54,176 bases of DNA from Alkaliphilus sp. NP8 (GTDB lineage Bacteria > Bacillota > Clostridia > Peptostreptococcales > Natronincolaceae), in assembly GCA_015978205.1 (NCBI GenBank), contig JADWMM010000036.1:1-54176 (forward strand), written 5' to 3'. The notes under the pieces are model-generated. The model had not been told where the DNA came from and did no database searches. It was given only the letters and a program-made list of their open reading frames with translations. Made by a program: the position numbers and the translations under genes. Below, in pieces: positions 52,430-54,176 of this stretch. Position 1 is the stretch's first letter. Each line of letters begins with the position of its first letter.

Positions 52430-53431
52430 ATGAGTAATCAAAATGATAAAATAGTCTTTAGTGGAGCGCAACCAACAGGAAGTTTAACACTAGGTAATTA
52501 TATTGGAGCAGTTAAAAATTGGAAAACTCTTGAAAAAGAATACAATTGTTTATATTGTATTGTAGACTCACACTCTTTAACTGTAAGGCATGATCCAAAA
52601 GAATTTAATAAAACTTCTTTATCTTTTTTAGTTCAATATTTAGCAAGTGGATTAGATCCTGATAAAAATATTATATATTTTCAATCTCATGTTCCTCAAC
52701 ATGCAGAATTAAGTTGGGTTTTAGGCTGTAATACTTATATAGGTGAATTAAATAGAATGACACAGTTTAAAGATAAGTCTGAAAAACATAAAGATAATAT
52801 TAACTCTGGTTTATTAACATATCCTGTACTTATGGCAGCAGACATATTGTTATATAAAGCTAACTTGGTTCCTGTAGGTGAAGATCAAAAGCAACATTTA
52901 GAGTTAACTAGAGATATTGCTAACCGCTTTAATAACTTATATGGAGAGACCTTCCCAATACCAGAACCACATATGCCTAAAGTTGGGGCTAGAATTATGA
53001 GTCTTCAAGAGCCAACTAAAAAAATGTCAAAGTCTGATGAAAACGTTAACGGTACAATATTTTTAATGGATTCTGAAGATGTAATTATGAAAAAAATGAA
53101 AAGAGCAGTTACAGATAGTGAAAACAACGTAGTTTATAGAGATGAACAACCAGGAGTTAAAAATTTAATTACAATACATTCTAGGTTAGCAGGTATATCT
53201 ATAGATGAAGTTGTAGCCCAATATGAAGGTAAAGGTTATGGAGCCTTAAAAAAAGATACAGCAGAAGTAGTTATAGAGTCTTTAAGACCTTTTAAAGATA
53301 GATATAATGAATATATGAATAATTTAGATTATGTTGAGAATATATATAAAAAGGGCGCAAAAAGAGCCTATGAATTAGCAGAGGATACTATGACATTAGT
53401 TCGTAAAAGAATAGGATTAATACAAAAATAA
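52430..53431 (+). CDS. trpS: Tryptophanyl-tRNA synthetase
   Basis: A 333-residue class I synthetase. The HIGH-like motif is in T-G-S-L-T-L-G-N-Y-I-G-A, and the KMSKS motif is K-K-M-S-K-S near residue 199. A-A-D-I-L-L-Y and V-G-E-D-Q-K-Q-H-L-E-L-T-R-D-I-A are the tryptophan-site blocks. It charges tRNA-Trp. The 60-base upstream gap is too short for a T-box leader, so tryptophan attenuation at this point is excluded unless it lies ahead of the small membrane-protein gene. AGGAGG site. Confidence 0.97.
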   Translation: MSNQNDKIVFSGAQPTGSLTLGNYIGAVKNWKTLEKEYNCLYCIVDSHSLTVRHDPKEFNKTSLSFLVQYLASGLDPDKNIIYFQSHVPQHAELSWVLGCNTYIGELNRMTQFKDKSEKHKDNINSGLLTYPVLMAADILLYKANLVPVGEDQKQHLELTRDIANRFNNLYGETFPIPEPHMPKVGARIMSLQEPTKKMSKSDENVNGTIFLMDSEDVIMKKMKRAVTDSENNVVYRDEQPGVKNLITIHSRLAGISIDEVVAQYEGKGYGALKKDTAEVVIESLRPFKDRYNEYMNNLDYVENIYKKGAKRAYELAEDTMTLVRKRIGLIQK

Positions 53432-53469
53432 AATAGTATTAATATTTTTAATTTAGGGGAAGTGATAAA

Positions 53470-54171
53470 TTGAAAAAAATTAAAAAGTTAATATCTATCA
53501 TATTCTTTGCTGTATTTGGTATATTAGTGGGAATCCAATTAAATGCAGCAATAAATGGTCATTATGATTCTCCGTATAAATCTGGAATAGAAGTACAGGA
53601 AGTAGTAGAGCTAAAACAAAGTACAAAAGGTATGAAAGAAGAAATAGCTACTTTAAAGGAAAAAATAAATGAACTAGAAGCAGAAAAACTTGCTGATAAT
53701 ATTCCTTTACAAAATTTAAAGGAAAATGTAGATAAATATAAGTTTATAGCTGGGTATTCTGATGTATCTGGTCCAGGCATTATAATTACTATGGATAGTA
53801 TTTCAGGGGAGAATATTGCTGGAACTATTGAAGGGAGAAGACATTTAATTAATTTAGTAAATGAACTTAAAGTATTTGGTGCTGAAGTTATATCTATTAA
53901 TGGTAATAGATTAGTGGCACGAAGCGAAATAACTTTAGCAGGTAATCATATTAATGTAAATGGCGAACCTATTCCACCCCCATATGTAGTAAAAGCAATA
54001 GGTGATATAGATACATTTGAAAGGTATATAGAACATGGTACGATTTTATTTGAGCTTATGGCTTCTGATGGAATTGATTCTAGTATAGACTTTGCTGAAG
54101 ATATAAAGATACCTGCATTAGAAAAAGAAAAACCATTGGAGTTTTCTAGTGTGAAGAAAAATTTAAAATAG
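53470..54171 (+). CDS. DUF881 family protein
   Basis: A 233-residue protein with a membrane anchor at residues 5-27, a coiled-coil part (about 45-75) and the DUF881 domain (80-205), which includes Y-S-D-V-S-G-P-G-I-I-I-T-M-D, L-I-N-L-V-N-E-L-K-V-F-G-A-E-V-I-S-I-N-G and R-L-V-A-R-S-E-I. Family members are often near division and sporulation genes; the role is not known. TTG start after AGGGGAAG. The reading frame ends five bases before the window edge. Confidence 0.9.
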   Translation: MKKIKKLISIIFFAVFGILVGIQLNAAINGHYDSPYKSGIEVQEVVELKQSTKGMKEEIATLKEKINELEAEKLADNIPLQNLKENVDKYKFIAGYSDVSGPGIIITMDSISGENIAGTIEGRRHLINLVNELKVFGAEVISINGNRLVARSEITLAGNHINVNGEPIPPPYVVKAIGDIDTFERYIEHGTILFELMASDGIDSSIDFAEDIKIPALEKEKPLEFSSVKKNLK

Positions 54172-54176
54172 TACAC

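Noticed and set aside
1..54176. tRNA genes, rRNA, CRISPR arrays, insertion sequences, phage genes
   Set aside because: None seen: no CCA-ended cloverleaf, no regularly spaced repeats, no transposase or integrase patterns in any gap.

Overview
The window looks like chromosomal DNA from a low-GC, Gram-positive, anaerobic endospore former of the class Clostridia or Tissierellia. The evidence is the strongly A/T-biased codon use, Shine-Dalgarno sites of the AGGAGG type with many TTG and GTG starts, compact stem-plus-T-tail terminators, dipicolinate synthase genes (dpaA/dpaB), a divergent spore SASP-like gene, LonB, rubredoxin, a radical-SAM NirJ2-like protein, formate-tetrahydrofolate ligase and 2-hydroxyacyl-CoA dehydratase activator-type genes. 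I see no tRNA, rRNA, CRISPR array, insertion sequence or phage gene. Two genes have an in-frame TGA exactly where their families carry a catalytic or metal-binding cysteine, so the organism very probably decodes UGA as selenocysteine. The selABCD machinery is not in the window.

Layout. 1-7.5 kb: a PH-domain protein; an operon of STAS-like, GAF and thiamine-diphosphate enzyme genes; minus-strand truncated GNAT and SASP-like genes; a decayed HMA/SafE/cupredoxin pseudogene; then a radical SAM (NirJ2-like), ECF S-component-like membrane protein and staygreen-like protein cluster. 7.5-10.8 kb: a possible non-coding RNA, a UPF0316 protein, an SLH/BsuPI exported protein, an HD-domain protein and a cold-shock protein. 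10.9-19.4 kb: protein quality control (tig, clpP, clpX, lonB, lonA, engB). 19.4-25 kb: rubredoxin, a DUF3298 protein, glutamine synthetase, a two-component system and a decayed SHMT-like gene. 25.2-28.4 kb: a metal-resistance unit made of an ArsR/CadC-type repressor with a perfect 22-bp operator and a CadA-type P1B ATPase whose N-terminal metal site reads Sec-Ala-Asn-Cys, followed by a DUF2935 gene.

28.5-42.3 kb: an MscS channel, an ADP-ribosylglycohydrolase-like/TPR fusion with altered metal ligands, topoisomerase III behind a cluster of Spo0A-box-like sites, a GAF-GGDEF diguanylate cyclase, cardiolipin synthase, a three-gene overlapping set of dehydratase activator (CoA-activase) type, a short aspartate kinase, and convergent dpaAB. 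42.5-54.2 kb: tatAC, a zinc ABC importer (ZnuA/C/B-like), a Crp/Fnr regulator next to a perfect TGTGA-N6-TCACA palindrome and a DUF1858 gene, a selenocysteine glutaredoxin, an H-NOX chemotaxis receptor with the residues of an oxygen-binding haem pocket, fhs, a small membrane protein, trpS and a DUF881 protein.

The strongest candidate for something new is the selenocysteine in the heavy-metal-associated domain of the zinc/cadmium/lead exporter (25694-27826). It would be missed by standard gene calling, which starts the protein 85 codons late. Next is the NirJ2-like / ECF-S-like / staygreen-like cluster at 5.4-7.5 kb, which suggests an undescribed tetrapyrrole-handling pathway in an anaerobe. 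All functional calls are by reading sequence motifs; no database search was run.
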